A stretch of DNA of 64,000 bases from an uncultured Vibrio sp. (GCF_963675395.1 NZ_OY776223.1:434001-498000); one strand, 5' to 3'; shown: positions 9,428 through 19,185, numbered from the stretch's first letter. Notes: a model not told the origin generated them from the sequence alone. Made by a program: numbers and translations.

Positions 9428-10369
9428 GTGCCAATTAGAATTCCAGATCAATTACCTGCAACTGACATACTAAGGACAGAGAACATCTTCGTGATGAGCG
9501 AGACTCGTGCGGCAAGTCAGGAGATTCGTCCGTTGCGAGTACTGATTCTGAATTTGATGCCTAAGAAGATTGAAACTGAAACGCAGTTTTTACGTTTGCT
9601 TTCGAACAGCCCTCTTCAAGTCAATGTCGAGTTACTACGAATTGATGACCGTCCAAGTAAAAATACACCAACCGAACACTTAGATAATTTTTATCGCCAA
9701 TTTGAAATGGTCAAAAATAAAAACTTTGATGGTTTAATTATCACCGGTGCGCCACTGGGATTAGTGCAGTTTGAAGATGTGCTTTATTGGGACCATTTAA
9801 AGACAATCATGGAGTGGGCGAAAGATCATGTGACCTCTACCCTTTATGTTTGTTGGGCGGCGCAAGCCGGATTAAAATTGCTTTACGACCTGCCGAAAAA
9901 GACGCGTAAAGAGAAGCTGTCAGGTGTTTACCACCACCAAATTCATAATCAATTCCACCCAATATTGCGTGGCTTTGATGACACGTTTTTGGCTCCACAC
10001 TCTCGCTATGCAGACTTTTCACCTCACTTCCTTGAGGAACATACCGACCTGGAGATATTGGCGACGTCCGACGTTGCGGGTGTTTACCTCGCGACAACCA
10101 AAGACAAACGAAACGTCTTTGTTACTGGTCACCCTGAATATGACTCTCATACTCTCCACAATGAATACATTCGTGACTTGGGTGAAGGAATGGAACCGGC
10201 AATTCCAGTCAATTATTACCCGAACAATAATCCGGACAACGCCCCGACAGCAAGCTGGAGAAGCCATGGTCACTTGCTGTTCGCAAACTGGCTAAACTAC
10301 TGTGTTTACCAACAAACACCGTACGATCTTGATCATTTTAGTGAGTCCGCTTTCACTAAAGATGACTAA
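9428..10369 (+). CDS. metA: Homoserine O-succinyltransferase (MetA/MetAS)
   Basis: 313 residues starting with GTG at 9428 after AGGGAGA. MetA acylates homoserine in the first committed step of methionine synthesis. The catalytic Cys142 is in [11 protein letters not shown]; His235 and Glu237 are in VTGHPEYD. Start [26 protein letters not shown] and the oxyanion segment match the family from end to end. Whether it uses succinyl- or acetyl-CoA cannot be decided by eye. MetJ boxes precede it and a hairpin follows. Confidence 0.95.
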   Translation: MPIRIPDQLPATDILRTENIFVMSETRAASQEIRPLRVLILNLMPKKIETETQFLRLLSNSPLQVNVELLRIDDRPSKNTPTEHLDNFYRQFEMVKNKNFDGLIITGAPLGLVQFEDVLYWDHLKTIMEWAKDHVTSTLYVCWAAQAGLKLLYDLPKKTRKEKLSGVYHHQIHNQFHPILRGFDDTFLAPHSRYADFSPHFLEEHTDLEILATSDVAGVYLATTKDKRNVFVTGHPEYDSHTLHNEYIRDLGEGMEPAIPVNYYPNNNPDNAPTASWRSHGHLLFANWLNYCVYQQTPYDLDHFSESAFTKDD

Positions 10370-10394
10370 TTCAAAGACTTAACTTTGTGAACCT

Positions 10395-10412
10395 AGCCGC
10401 CATACGGCGGCT
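10395..10412 (+). terminator. metA terminator
   Basis: AGCCGCC and GGCGGCT pair around ATAC, followed by TTGTTGT, 26 bases after the metA stop. Confidence 0.7.
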
Positions 10413-10518
10413 TTGTTGTATCAGTTTGCAAACCTGCTCGCATAGTAATTTTTCGCCAATAGGCTTTTATCTCGCAATTCATATCATGCTGTGAGGTTTA
10501 GGTAACTAGGGACGGGAA

Positions 10519-11241
10519 ATGAAAACGATTAAGCTGGGCACACTTTTACTGATAGTTCAATTTTCACTGCTAGGATGCGTTACCGTGAAAGAAGGCGGTG
10601 CTCCAATCGTTAAACCTGACCCTATCGCGATGGCAAAATCTCGTATCGCTCTTGGTCTGGGCTACTTGGAACGTGGCAGCACAATTCGTGCCCATGACAA
10701 TTTACAACAAGCACTTAACCATGCACCTAACTATTACCGCGCACAACTTTCCATGGCACACTATTACGAATCCGTGGGTGAAGAGTCAAAAGCTGAGCAG
10801 ATGTACAAACGAGCACTTCGTCAACATAGCAACAATGGTAACGTGCTCAACAACTACGGCACGTTTTTGTGTAAACGCGGAGAATATAAAAAAGCAGATC
10901 GCATGTTTACACAAGCCATTGAGCAACCCTACTACTATTTGATCCCAGCAAGCTATGAAAACGCTGCGTTCTGTGCTCTCAAATCAAAAGACAACGACAA
11001 AGCAAGATACTACTTTACTCGTGTCATCGAGCACGACCCTCACAGGCCAAAATCGATACTGCAACTTGCCAAACTAGAAATTGACTCTGGTGAATTTACC
11101 GAAGCTAGAATTCGACTAATGCGTTTTAATCAAATGTATGGAGTAAAAAAGCCGTCATTAAAACTTATGGTTGAACTGGAACGTGAAGCCGGAAGCGAGG
11201 CTCTAGAACAGAGATATAAAGCACAACTCGAGCAAATGTAA
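10519..11241 (+). CDS. PilW/PilF-like tetratricopeptide-repeat lipoprotein
   Basis: 240 residues with a lipoprotein signal peptide and lipobox LLGC (Cys19), then about five or six TPR units: ALGLGYLERGSTIRAHDNLQ, AHYYESVGEESKAEQMYKR, LNNYGTFLCKRGEYKKAD, AAFCALKSKDNDKARYYF and LAKLEIDSGEFTEARI. The order and the LNNYG motif match PilF/PilW, the pilotin that helps assemble the type IV pilus secretin in the outer membrane. In Vibrio the usual pilW lies beside rlmN; that gene is not here, so this may be a paralogue or a relocated copy. Confidence 0.75.
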   Translation: MKTIKLGTLLLIVQFSLLGCVTVKEGGAPIVKPDPIAMAKSRIALGLGYLERGSTIRAHDNLQQALNHAPNYYRAQLSMAHYYESVGEESKAEQMYKRALRQHSNNGNVLNNYGTFLCKRGEYKKADRMFTQAIEQPYYYLIPASYENAAFCALKSKDNDKARYYFTRVIEHDPHRPKSILQLAKLEIDSGEFTEARIRLMRFNQMYGVKKPSLKLMVELEREAGSEALEQRYKAQLEQM

Positions 11242-11302
11242 CAGCTCGGTTGAATAAGTCCCAAAGTTTCAATCTTTAATACAAACAACGTATCTCTTAA
11301 CA

Positions 11303-11328
11303 GAGCATGGCGTTACCCCGTAATGCTC
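11303..11328 (+). terminator. Probable terminator after the PilW-like gene
   Basis: GAGCAT and ATGCTC arms bracket a partly paired GC-rich centre and are followed by a T-rich tail CTTTGTTTT. The hairpin sits between convergent genes. Confidence 0.5.
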
Positions 11329-11339
11329 GACTTTGTTTT

Positions 11340-11663
11340 CTAACTTTTATGTTGATTTGCACTTTTCTGCTTCATTTTGAGCTGCTTGTCTTTTCGCCTT
11401 AATGCTCTAAAAAATTTAGACTCTTCGTGATACCAACCTAATACGCTGATAGGGAACCCCACCAGCATCATGATGAACAGATCCGCCGGTAACTGTTCTG
11501 TAATATCCTTAAAGGAATGCAAGTCGCCAAAAATGAACAGACCTATAATTTTACCGACCAGCAACGCACAACAAATCATAAAAAACGACTTAAATATATA
11601 GTGCCATTTGCCCTTTTTACGTTCCTCTTTCCAGTATGTATATTTATGCTCGCGGTTATACAT
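11340..11663 (-). CDS. Hypothetical small membrane protein
   Basis: 107 residues from the ATG at 11663, chosen for its very strong GGGAGGGGGG site; upstream in-frame starts lack one. A basic, aromatic N-terminus (HKYTYWKEERKKGKWHY) is followed by two probable membrane helices (SFFMICCALLVGKIIGLFIF and the segment around LFIMMLVGFPISVLGW) and a strongly basic tail. No family is recognised. It stands alone, convergent with the PilW-like gene. Confidence 0.65.
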   Translation of the reverse strand: MYNREHKYTYWKEERKKGKWHYIFKSFFMICCALLVGKIIGLFIFGDLHSFKDITEQLPADLFIMMLVGFPISVLGWYHEESKFFRALRRKDKQLKMKQKSANQHKS

Positions 11664-11887
11664 TCCCCCCTCCCAACGTGACATTGTCACTCCACACATA
11701 ACCACTTGGTTTCAGTGCGCCACTGCACTTTAAGCATAGTTTGAATAACAAGGCATTGCTGTCCAAACTAGCCCATCAGCTTAAAAAGCTTGCACAGATT
11801 TAAGGAAAGCTTCAGGCGATGCTGGTTATTAAAAAAAGAGACAACCCAAGCCTTTGCTCATTCAGGGGTTAGACAGATGCGATGCGG

Positions 11888-12322
11888 TTACTGCTTCCTA
11901 AATACCCAGATAGGGCCAATCAGAAGAAATTGTAAGTCTTCGTAAAATGAAGGCTTAGTCCCTTCTATTTTATGCCCGATGAACTGCAGCATCCAAAGAA
12001 CACCAAAAATCAACAAAGATATATACAGCACTGGAAGTTGGAGTACTTCCAATGACCAAATTAAACCAATACAGGCCAATGTATAGCCCAACATCATCAT
12101 GAAGACACTGAGAGAAAGCCGGTAATAAAATACCCAAACGGGTAGAATGGCTAGCCACACCCAGTTTATTTGAAAGCCGAAAACTGGGATTTGAGGAATC
12201 GACCAAACCAATCCAACCACAGAGAGATAAATACCGGGTACCGCTATAGCGTGAATTTTCCGATTGATTGGATTTTGATGACTTTCCCCATAGGCTTTGA
12301 GCCAATCAGATAGTGCTCTCAT
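11888..12322 (-). CDS. Mpo1/DUF962 family membrane protein (2-hydroxy fatty acid dioxygenase-like)
   Basis: 144 residues, four predicted membrane helices. The family signature histidines appear at both ends: YGESHQNPINRKIHAIAVP near the start and LQFIGHKIEGTKPSFYED near the C-terminus. The yeast relative Mpo1 is an Fe(II) dioxygenase that shortens 2-hydroxy fatty acids; the bacterial role is little known. GGGGGAAAAT precedes the ATG at 12322. Confidence 0.85.
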   Translation of the reverse strand: MRALSDWLKAYGESHQNPINRKIHAIAVPGIYLSVVGLVWSIPQIPVFGFQINWVWLAILPVWVFYYRLSLSVFMMMLGYTLACIGLIWSLEVLQLPVLYISLLIFGVLWMLQFIGHKIEGTKPSFYEDLQFLLIGPIWVFRKQ

Positions 12323-12484
12323 ATTTTCCCCCTTTTTAACCCTAATACTTTTTATATAGTCCGTAGTTAAAAAAGGCGCGAGTTTTTCTGAAACACGAGC
12401 TAAAAATTCGATTCGATCATAGTGATTATGAGCGAGACATCATTCACTTTATTCTGCCAATACTTTGATTTATCTGTACTCCAA

Positions 12485-12841
12485 CTACTCGAAACCTAAC
12501 GAAGCACGCTGAGCTTTAGTCAATTTAGCAATGACAAGTTCGTATGAACGTTCACATAAATCCTGGATAAGCCCATCCTCAACATCGCCGTTGAAATACA
12601 CCGTGACCCAATGTTTTTTATTAAGGTGGTAACCGGGAATAATGTCAGCGAACTGAGAGGTCAGCACCTCTCCATCTTCAGGCTTCACCTTCACACTGAC
12701 GTAATCTCGGCCATTCCTTTGGGCAAGTATTGCGAACATTTTACCCTTAATCTTAAAGACTAAGGCTTCCGGGCCAAACGGAAAGTCACTCTCCGTACAC
12801 ATAAAGCTGTTCAGATACCGCTCTAGTTCTTTGCTAGTCAT
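12485..12841 (-). CDS. MmcQ/YjbR family protein
   Basis: 118 residues from the ATG at 12841, preceded by GAGGAACG; a longer reading begins at 12868 but would overlap the upstream gene. Features are FPFGPEALVFKIKGKMFAIL, VSVKVKPEDGEVL, GYHLNKKHWVTVYF and a C-terminal SYELVIAKL, typical of the double-wing YjbR fold. Function is unknown; a DNA-binding role has been proposed for the family. It follows the MarR gene by 19 bases and is probably cotranscribed with it. Confidence 0.85.
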   Translation of the reverse strand: MTSKELERYLNSFMCTESDFPFGPEALVFKIKGKMFAILAQRNGRDYVSVKVKPEDGEVLTSQFADIIPGYHLNKKHWVTVYFNGDVEDGLIQDLCERSYELVIAKLTKAQRASLGFE

Positions 12842-12860
12842 AAACGTTCCTCTATAGTGA

Positions 12861-13343
12861 CTACTCAAATTGAGGTAACAAGTTTTTTAATGCATCGTTA
12901 AGCCGCAAGGTCTCCTCATCGGACAGATCACGGATAAAACCTCGTTGAACTTCTACATGTTCAAGAATCAGCTTATCGATCAACATCAAACCTTCAGCAG
13001 TTAATTCAACCGTAACACTGCGTCTATCTTCTTTACTATGTTCCCTGACAATTAAGCCTTTCTTTTCCAGCTTATCCAAACGGTTAGTCATCGCTCCGGA
13101 TGTGAGCATCATTGACTCGATTAATGCTGAAGGTGTCAAGCAGTAAGGTGCTCCCGCACGACGCAAAGTTGCCAGTACATCAAACTCACCCATTTTTAGG
13201 TCGTACTGTTTATGAAGCTCTGCGACGCGAGTCTCCATATGCTTGGCAATTCTCATCAGTCGCCCCATGATAGCCATCGGCTGTGTATCAAGCTCTGGCT
13301 TTTCCTTAAACCACTGATCTACCACTCTATCAATTGCGTCCAT
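12861..13343 (-). CDS. MarR-family transcriptional regulator
   Basis: 160 residues with the MarR winged helix: GEFDVLATLRRAG, SALIESMMLTSGAMTNRLDKLEKKGLI (recognition helix) and the wing REHSKEDRRSVTVELT. Helices at both ends give the dimer interface. It is divergent from an EamA exporter gene 118 bases away with palindromic sites between, so repression of that exporter and of itself is likely. The inducer is unknown. Confidence 0.9.
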   Translation of the reverse strand: MDAIDRVVDQWFKEKPELDTQPMAIMGRLMRIAKHMETRVAELHKQYDLKMGEFDVLATLRRAGAPYCLTPSALIESMMLTSGAMTNRLDKLEKKGLIVREHSKEDRRSVTVELTAEGLMLIDKLILEHVEVQRGFIRDLSDEETLRLNDALKNLLPQFE

Positions 13344-13380
13344 TACTCACTGTCTCCAAAGCAACGCGGCTTGTCTAATT

Positions 13381-13455
13381 ACTTTAACATGAAGATACTT
13401 TACAAAAAGTAACCTAAGGCGTATCTTTGCACTTAATTATCTTAACGTAAAGATA
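13381..13455. promoter_or_regulatory. Candidate MarR operators
   Basis: TATCTTAACGTAAAGATA at 13438-13455 is an 18-base palindrome with one mismatched pair, located just before the exporter ATG. A related sequence, ACTTTAACATGAAGATA, lies at 13381-13397 near the marR start. Two similar sites between divergent genes fit a local MarR repressor. Confidence 0.65.
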
Positions 13456-13461
13456 TTTGAC

Positions 13462-14328
13462 ATGAACATTTTACTCGCGATGATCCCGGCATTTTTCTGG
13501 GGCACAACTTATGCCGTCACACAGTTTACTGTACCAGACTGGCCTCCTATTCTGCTGGGCGCTCTGCGGGCATTACCGGCGGGGCTACTGCTACTCGCAA
13601 TAAAGCCAACATTACCGGAAAAGAATGAGTGGAAAGCTCTACTTGTTCTGGGCACCATCAACATCGCGTTTTTCTTCTGTCTTATCTTTGTAATGGCACT
13701 CACACTGCCTGCGGCGATTTCTGGCGTTGGTATGGTTTCATTACCTGTGTTTGCCATGCTGTATAGCTGGGCGGTTTATAAACGCCAACCGAGCGCGGTA
13801 CAAGTATGTCGAGGGCTCGCTTTAGTTGTCTTAGCTTGGTTCTTATTCAATCCGAAAACCATCACGCTTAACCCTATCGGTTTGATTGCAATGTTGTCTG
13901 CCATTATGTGTATTGTTATCGGCAGCAGTGTCACTAAAGCACTGGGTACAAGAATGCACTGGTGGACCGTTCTCACCTGGCAGTTGGTGATAGGTGGTGT
14001 GATTCTGACCGTCGTTTCTGGTGTGATGGCGACCCTTGATTCTGAGCCATATTTGAGTGCGGTGCGCAATACTTCTCTGACTAACATCTTGGGGTTACTT
14101 TGGGTGATTATTCTGAATACCGCATTAAGCTACACCATGTATGTATGGCTTTTACAAAGAATGTCTGTGGTCGATTTTACCTTTGGTAACATCATTAATC
14201 CGATTGCCGGTATCTTATCTGGCTTGTTACTGCTTGGAGAAAGTTTTACACCGCTGCAATATAGCTTAATGCTGGGTATGATCCTTGTGTCGCTGCTGCC
14301 ACAGTTCATGATGAAGTTTTTCAGGTAG
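13462..14328 (+). CDS. EamA/DMT superfamily transporter
   Basis: 288 residues with ten predicted membrane helices in two EamA repeats: PAFFWGTTYAVTQF starts the first and GLIAMLSAIMCIVIGSSV the second, ending with LLLGESFTPLQYSLMLGMILV. Such proteins export metabolites or drugs across the inner membrane. The substrate cannot be predicted. It is divergent from, and probably controlled by, the MarR gene. Confidence 0.88.
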   Translation: MNILLAMIPAFFWGTTYAVTQFTVPDWPPILLGALRALPAGLLLLAIKPTLPEKNEWKALLVLGTINIAFFFCLIFVMALTLPAAISGVGMVSLPVFAMLYSWAVYKRQPSAVQVCRGLALVVLAWFLFNPKTITLNPIGLIAMLSAIMCIVIGSSVTKALGTRMHWWTVLTWQLVIGGVILTVVSGVMATLDSEPYLSAVRNTSLTNILGLLWVIILNTALSYTMYVWLLQRMSVVDFTFGNIINPIAGILSGLLLLGESFTPLQYSLMLGMILVSLLPQFMMKFFR

Positions 14329-14367
14329 GCATGACCAACCTTATTTAGGACGGAACAGATTGATCAA

Positions 14368-14394
14368 AAAGAGGAAGTCAGTGACTTCCTCTTT
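14368..14394. terminator. Bidirectional terminator between the EamA gene and gabT
   Basis: AAAGAGGAAGTCA and TGACTTCCTCTTT form a 13-base palindrome with one central base, with A and T tracts at both ends. It separates two convergent transcripts. Confidence 0.85.
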
Positions 14395-14423
14395 GAATTA
14401 AGGCTCGATTTGTTTACTGGGTA

Positions 14424-15695
14424 TTAAGCCAGCTCAAGAATAATTTTTTCCAGTTTGTCCAAACCTTCGTTTAGTACTTCAGACTCAATAGTCAGCGGTG
14501 GGAGCAAACGAATAACGTTCGCTTTCACGCCACACGAAAGCAGGATCAAGCCGTTTTCTTGCGCTTTAGAAATAACCGCTTTCGTTAAGTCTTGCAGAGG
14601 CTTACCTGTTTCAGAGTCAGTAAATTCTATCGCCATCATCGCGCCAGTGGTACGGATTTCACCAATCGCAGGTACAGATTTTTGCAGCTCAGTCATACGT
14701 GCATTAACCACTTCGCCAATACCCATCGCTTTCGCACACAAGTCTTCTTCTTCGATGATTTTCAGCACTTCCAGACCTGCAACACAACCCAGTGGAGAAC
14801 CAGCATACGTGCCACCTAAGCCACCTGGAAGTGCAGAGTCCATGACATCGGCTTTACCAACCACAGCTGAGATTGGGAAACCACCCGCAATGCCTTTCGC
14901 CATGGTCATTAGGTCTGGTTCAATGCCCAGGTATTCGGTCGCAAACATCTTACCCGTACGGGCGAAGCCTGTCTGGATTTCATCGGCAATCAGCATGATG
15001 CCGTGCTTATCACACAACTCACGTAAGCCTTGTGCAAACGCTTCCGGCGCTTTGTAGAAACCACCCTCGCCTTGCACTGGTTCGAAGATGATAGCCGCTA
15101 CGCGTGAAGGTTCGATATCACAAGCAAACAGATCGTCGATCGCTTGCAGGCTCTGCTCAACGCTGATGCCGTGGAATGCATTTGGGTATGGTGCGTGGTA
15201 GATTTCGTTCGGGAATGGACCAAAACCAGCTTTGTATGGCGCGACTTTGCCTGTCAGACCCATTGTCATGTTAGTACGACCGTGGAAACCACCTTTAAAT
15301 GCGATCACGCCGCTACGACCAGTGTGAGCACGTGCTACTTTCACTGCGTTTTCTACCGCTTCTGCGCCAGTTGTTAGGAAGATGGCTTTCTTCTTCGTCT
15401 CACCCGGAGCGAGTTCTGTTAACTTTTCAGCTAACTCGACGAATGATGCGTATGGGGTTACCATCGCACAGGTATGCGAGAAGTTATCCAACTGAGCTTT
15501 TACCGCTTCGCTGATGCGCTTGTGAGAATGCCCCGTATTAGTAACCGCGATGCCTGCAGCGAAGTCGATGTACTTGTTACCTTCAATATCCCAAACATGC
15601 GCGTTTTCTGCTTTCTCTACGTAAAGCGGATATAGGGCGCCCATGCCCTGAGCGATTACTTGGCTTCTTCTTTCATGTAGTTGTTGGTTAGTCAT
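14424..15695 (-). CDS. gabT: 4-aminobutyrate aminotransferase
   Basis: 423 residues. This PLP enzyme converts GABA plus 2-oxoglutarate to succinate semialdehyde plus glutamate. Visible motifs are LTTGAEAVENAVKVARA, IAFKGGFHGRT, the cofactor aspartate in IADEIQTGFARTGKMF, and Lys267 in MTMAKGIAGGFP that forms the Schiff base. As the last gene of the puu/agu cluster, 14 bases after gabD, it could equally be called puuE. The terminator follows directly. Confidence 0.93.
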   Translation of the reverse strand: MTNQQLHERRSQVIAQGMGALYPLYVEKAENAHVWDIEGNKYIDFAAGIAVTNTGHSHKRISEAVKAQLDNFSHTCAMVTPYASFVELAEKLTELAPGETKKKAIFLTTGAEAVENAVKVARAHTGRSGVIAFKGGFHGRTNMTMGLTGKVAPYKAGFGPFPNEIYHAPYPNAFHGISVEQSLQAIDDLFACDIEPSRVAAIIFEPVQGEGGFYKAPEAFAQGLRELCDKHGIMLIADEIQTGFARTGKMFATEYLGIEPDLMTMAKGIAGGFPISAVVGKADVMDSALPGGLGGTYAGSPLGCVAGLEVLKIIEEEDLCAKAMGIGEVVNARMTELQKSVPAIGEIRTTGAMMAIEFTDSETGKPLQDLTKAVISKAQENGLILLSCGVKANVIRLLPPLTIESEVLNEGLDKLEKIILELA

Positions 15696-15709
15696 TGTTT
15701 TGTCCTTAA

Positions 15710-17137
15710 TTAGTTGCCGCCAAAGCAGAGATATTTCACGTCCATGTATTCATCGATACCTTGTTTTGCTCCTTCACGTCCGATGCCGGACTGTTTAACA
15801 CCACCGAAAGGAGCCACTTCAGTAGAGATCATACCTTCATTAATACCCACCATGCCGTATTCAAGCGCTTCCGCGATCTTCCAAACACGGTGAATGTTTT
15901 GGCTATAGAAGTAAGAGGCTAAGCCGTAGATCGTGTCATTCGCCATTTCGATAAGCTGTTCATCAGTTTCAAAGCGAATTACTGGCGCGACAGGGCCGAA
16001 GATTTCTTCAGACACAATCTTCATGTCGTGAGTCACGTCTTTTAGCACCACTGGCTGCATGAACAGGCCATCGAGCTCTTTCAGCTCAGAAACTGGCTTC
16101 GCACCTTGCTCGATAGCACCATCAATTAACGCTTGAATGCCCTGCTTCGCTGACTCGCTGATCACCGGGCCGATATTTACGCCCTCTTCAAGGCCATTAC
16201 CCACTTTAAGCTGCTGTACCGCTGCATCAAACTTAGTGACAAACTCGTCATATACTTTGCTGTGTACGTAGAAACGGTTCGCACAAACACAAGTTTGACC
16301 CGCATTACGGAATTTCGACGCCATCGCACCAGTTACTGCAGCATCGATATCTGCGTCATCAAATACGATAAACGGTGCGTTACCACCAAGCTCCATCGAC
16401 GTACGTTTTACGTCACCTGCACATTGCTGCATCAGCACACTGCCTACTTGAGTGGAGCCAGTGAACGAAAGCTTGCGAATCAGTGGGTGTGAAGTGAAGA
16501 TGCCACCGACCTGACGAGAGCTTTCCCCAAGAACAACTTGAAGTACGTCTCGTGGAATACCCGCTTGGTAAGCGAGCTCAGCCACAGCAAATGCGGAAAA
16601 TGGCGTTGCTTCTGACGGTTTTACAATAAAACTGCAGCCTGCTGCCAATGCCGGACCCGCTTTACGCGTGATCATTGCAATCGGGAAGTTCCAAGGCGTT
16701 ATCGCACAGGCAACACCAATTGGCTGCTTAATGGTGACCAATCGCTTGTCTGCGCTTGGTGCCGGTATCGTGTCACCGTAAGTACGTTTTGCTTCTTCTG
16801 CAAACCATTCGATAAAGCTAGCACCGTAAAGCACCTCGCCTTGAGCTTCTGCCAACGGCTTACCTTGCTCTAGCGTCATCAGGCGGCCCAGATCTTCTTT
16901 ATTCTCTAGCAGTAGTTGGTACCAGCGATTCAGCAAGCCAGAACGAGTTTTCGCTGGCAGCGCTGCCCACTCTTTTTGCGCAACGCTTGCGCGTTCAATT
17001 CCGTCAAGGATATCGTTTTCTGTTGTCACTGGCGCATAGCCAAGAACTTCACCAGTGGCTGGATTCGTTACTGCTGTGCCCAACGCTTCACTCGCCACCA
17101 TGAATGAAAGAAGGCTTTTGTTTTTAATCTGTTGCAT
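15710..17137 (-). CDS. gabD: Succinate-semialdehyde dehydrogenase, NAD(P)-dependent
   Basis: 475 residues of the aldehyde dehydrogenase superfamily. PWNFPIAMITRKAGPALAAGC and FTGSTQVGSVLMQQ form the cofactor site, ELGGNAPFIVFDDAD holds the catalytic Glu, and RNAGQTCVCANRFYVH holds the catalytic Cys. PFGGVKQSGIGREG is near the C-terminus. These match GabD-type enzymes. It sits between aguA and gabT and completes the route to succinate. Confidence 0.92.
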   Translation of the reverse strand: MQQIKNKSLLSFMVASEALGTAVTNPATGEVLGYAPVTTENDILDGIERASVAQKEWAALPAKTRSGLLNRWYQLLLENKEDLGRLMTLEQGKPLAEAQGEVLYGASFIEWFAEEAKRTYGDTIPAPSADKRLVTIKQPIGVACAITPWNFPIAMITRKAGPALAAGCSFIVKPSEATPFSAFAVAELAYQAGIPRDVLQVVLGESSRQVGGIFTSHPLIRKLSFTGSTQVGSVLMQQCAGDVKRTSMELGGNAPFIVFDDADIDAAVTGAMASKFRNAGQTCVCANRFYVHSKVYDEFVTKFDAAVQQLKVGNGLEEGVNIGPVISESAKQGIQALIDGAIEQGAKPVSELKELDGLFMQPVVLKDVTHDMKIVSEEIFGPVAPVIRFETDEQLIEMANDTIYGLASYFYSQNIHRVWKIAEALEYGMVGINEGMISTEVAPFGGVKQSGIGREGAKQGIDEYMDVKYLCFGGN

Positions 17138-17206
17138 GGGTATTCCTTTTAACCGCTTTTCAACAACGCCACACCAATAAGAAAGTCGTGGCGAAGTGTT
17201 CGCTTT

Positions 17207-18289
17207 TTACGCCGGGATCTGCTGTGTAATACAGTGAATATTTCCACCGCCAAGCAGCACTTCTCTTGACGGTATAGCAATGATTTGATGCTCTGGCATC
17301 GCGTTTTGCAAAATTTCGATTGCGATCGCATCCGTTGTTTCATCGAGCATCGGCAAAAATACATGGTCGTTCACAATGAGGAAATTCGCGTATGAGGCAC
17401 TGAGACGCTCACCTGCGTGTCGGCTCATGCCTGCGCTCGCATCAATACCATTCGCTTCAGCTTCACTGTAGTGCAGTGGGCCAGGTATCGGAAGACGAAC
17501 AATCTCGATATCGCGTCCCTTTGCGTCTTGCTGTGACTTCAGCGCTTTTTCAGCTTGTCTGGAAAGCTCGTACTGCGGATCGCTAGGATCGTCAGTCCAA
17601 CTCAACACGACTTTACCCGGTGCAATCACATGCAGCAGGTTATCCACGTGACCATCAGTTTCGTCATTGAATAAACCATTTGGAACCCAAATGACTTTTT
17701 CGATGCCTAGATAAACTTGTAACTGCTCTTCAATTTCCGTTTTGCTCAAGTGAGGGTTACGACCCGGGCTAAGCAGACACTCTTCTGTCGTGTAAAGCGT
17801 CCCTTCTCCGTCGGTATGAATCGCGCCGCCTTCAAGTACAAACGGGGCGCGGTAGTAATCAATACCGATAATGTCGCACACCGAACCTGCAACTAAATCA
17901 TCTTGCTGCCAGTTTTCATACAGGCCGTTGTATTCTCCGCCCCAAGCATTAAACTTCCAGCTAATACCTCGACGCTCTCCTGCCTGATTGACAAGGACGG
18001 TCGGTCCGATATCTCGCATCCACGCATCGTTAAATGGGATTTCTACCAATCTAACTTCTGGGTGAAGTAACCGGCGCGCGCGGTCAAAATTGTGAGAACA
18101 CACTGCAACGCTAACTTTGGTCACTTCTACAATAGCATTGGCAATTCTGGCAAACGTCTCCTGAGCAGGAACTGCACCGTCTCGCCAATTATCACGTCGT
18201 TCAGGCCAAGCTAGCCAGACTTCACTTACCGGCTGAAACTCAGCCGGAAAATAGAAGCCATCATGTGCGGGTGTTGTAGAGAACTTCAT
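17207..18289 (-). CDS. aguA: Agmatine deiminase
   Basis: 360 residues. AguA hydrolyses agmatine to N-carbamoylputrescine and ammonia. The family is seen in MPPE-like FPAEFQPVSEVWLAWPERRDNW, DAWMRDIGPTVLVN, LEGGAIHTDGEGTL, NGLFNDETDGHVDNL and the C-terminal GGGNIHCITQQIP with nucleophile Cys353. AGAGGCG precedes the ATG. It is placed 12 bases after aguB, with 69 bases to gabD. Confidence 0.96.
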   Translation of the reverse strand: MKFSTTPAHDGFYFPAEFQPVSEVWLAWPERRDNWRDGAVPAQETFARIANAIVEVTKVSVAVCSHNFDRARRLLHPEVRLVEIPFNDAWMRDIGPTVLVNQAGERRGISWKFNAWGGEYNGLYENWQQDDLVAGSVCDIIGIDYYRAPFVLEGGAIHTDGEGTLYTTEECLLSPGRNPHLSKTEIEEQLQVYLGIEKVIWVPNGLFNDETDGHVDNLLHVIAPGKVVLSWTDDPSDPQYELSRQAEKALKSQQDAKGRDIEIVRLPIPGPLHYSEAEANGIDASAGMSRHAGERLSASYANFLIVNDHVFLPMLDETTDAIAIEILQNAMPEHQIIAIPSREVLLGGGNIHCITQQIPA

Positions 18290-18301
18290 AGTAACGCCTC
18301 T

Positions 18302-19168
18302 TTAAACAGCCAGCTTTCCAACGCTTGTGTATAGCTCTGGACGACGATCGCGGAACAGACCCCAAGCATGACGAGCTTTTGCGGTTGCCTTTAAATCGAT
18401 CTCTGCGTAAATGATTGTCTCGCCTTCACGTGGAGCTTCCGCAATTTTTGCACCCGTGTGGTCAGTAATGAAAGAAGATCCGTAGAACGTCGTTTCAATG
18501 CCGTCATCCACTTCTGTACCGACTCGGTTTGATGCGATTACCGGTACTAGGTTTGCTGCCGAGTGACCTTGCATCGTACGCTGCCAGTGATCACGAGAAT
18601 CCAATGTTGGGTCTTGCGGTTCAGAGCCAATTGCTGTTGGATAGAAAATCGCTTCAGCACCATGCAGAGCCAGACTACGTGCAAGCTCCGGGAACCATTG
18701 ATCCCAGCAAATGCCTGCTCCAAAATTACCGAACTTGGTTTGCCATACTTTGAAGCCAGTATCACCAGGGCTAAAGTAGTACTTTTCGCTGTAGCCCGGA
18801 CCATCAGGAATATGCGACTTGCGGTAGTTCTCGAGAACCGTACCGTCCACGTCGATCATCACTAGCGAGTTAAAAAAGGTGTTCCCCGCTTTTTCAAAAT
18901 AGCTAACAGGAATAACCACACCCAGTTCTTTTGCTAATGCGCTCATCTCTTTGATGAGGCGGCAATTCTCTGTTTCTTCTGCTAGTTCAAAATATTTCGC
19001 TTCTTGTTTTTTGCAGAAGTAAGGCGCTGCGAAGAGTTCCTGAGGAAGAATCACATTCGCGCCGTTTTGTGCCGCTTCACGAATCGCCTTTTTGGCTTTG
19101 TCTAGGTTATCTTCCAGATCCCAGCTCTTCGTTAGCTGAAGCGCTGCAAATTTAACGACTTTGCTCAT
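18302..19168 (-). CDS. aguB: N-carbamoylputrescine amidase
   Basis: 288 residues of the nitrilase superfamily. The catalytic triad is visible as Glu44 (LPQELF), Lys117 (YRKSHIPDGPGY) and Cys154 (GICWDQWFPE). It converts N-carbamoylputrescine to putrescine, CO2 and ammonia. AguB lies upstream of aguA and downstream of puuB, so arginine-derived agmatine enters the putrescine pathway through the same transcript. Confidence 0.96.
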   Translation of the reverse strand: MSKVVKFAALQLTKSWDLEDNLDKAKKAIREAAQNGANVILPQELFAAPYFCKKQEAKYFELAEETENCRLIKEMSALAKELGVVIPVSYFEKAGNTFFNSLVMIDVDGTVLENYRKSHIPDGPGYSEKYYFSPGDTGFKVWQTKFGNFGAGICWDQWFPELARSLALHGAEAIFYPTAIGSEPQDPTLDSRDHWQRTMQGHSAANLVPVIASNRVGTEVDDGIETTFYGSSFITDHTGAKIAEAPREGETIIYAEIDLKATAKARHAWGLFRDRRPELYTSVGKLAV

Positions 19169-19185
19169 TGGATATTCCTTATCTC

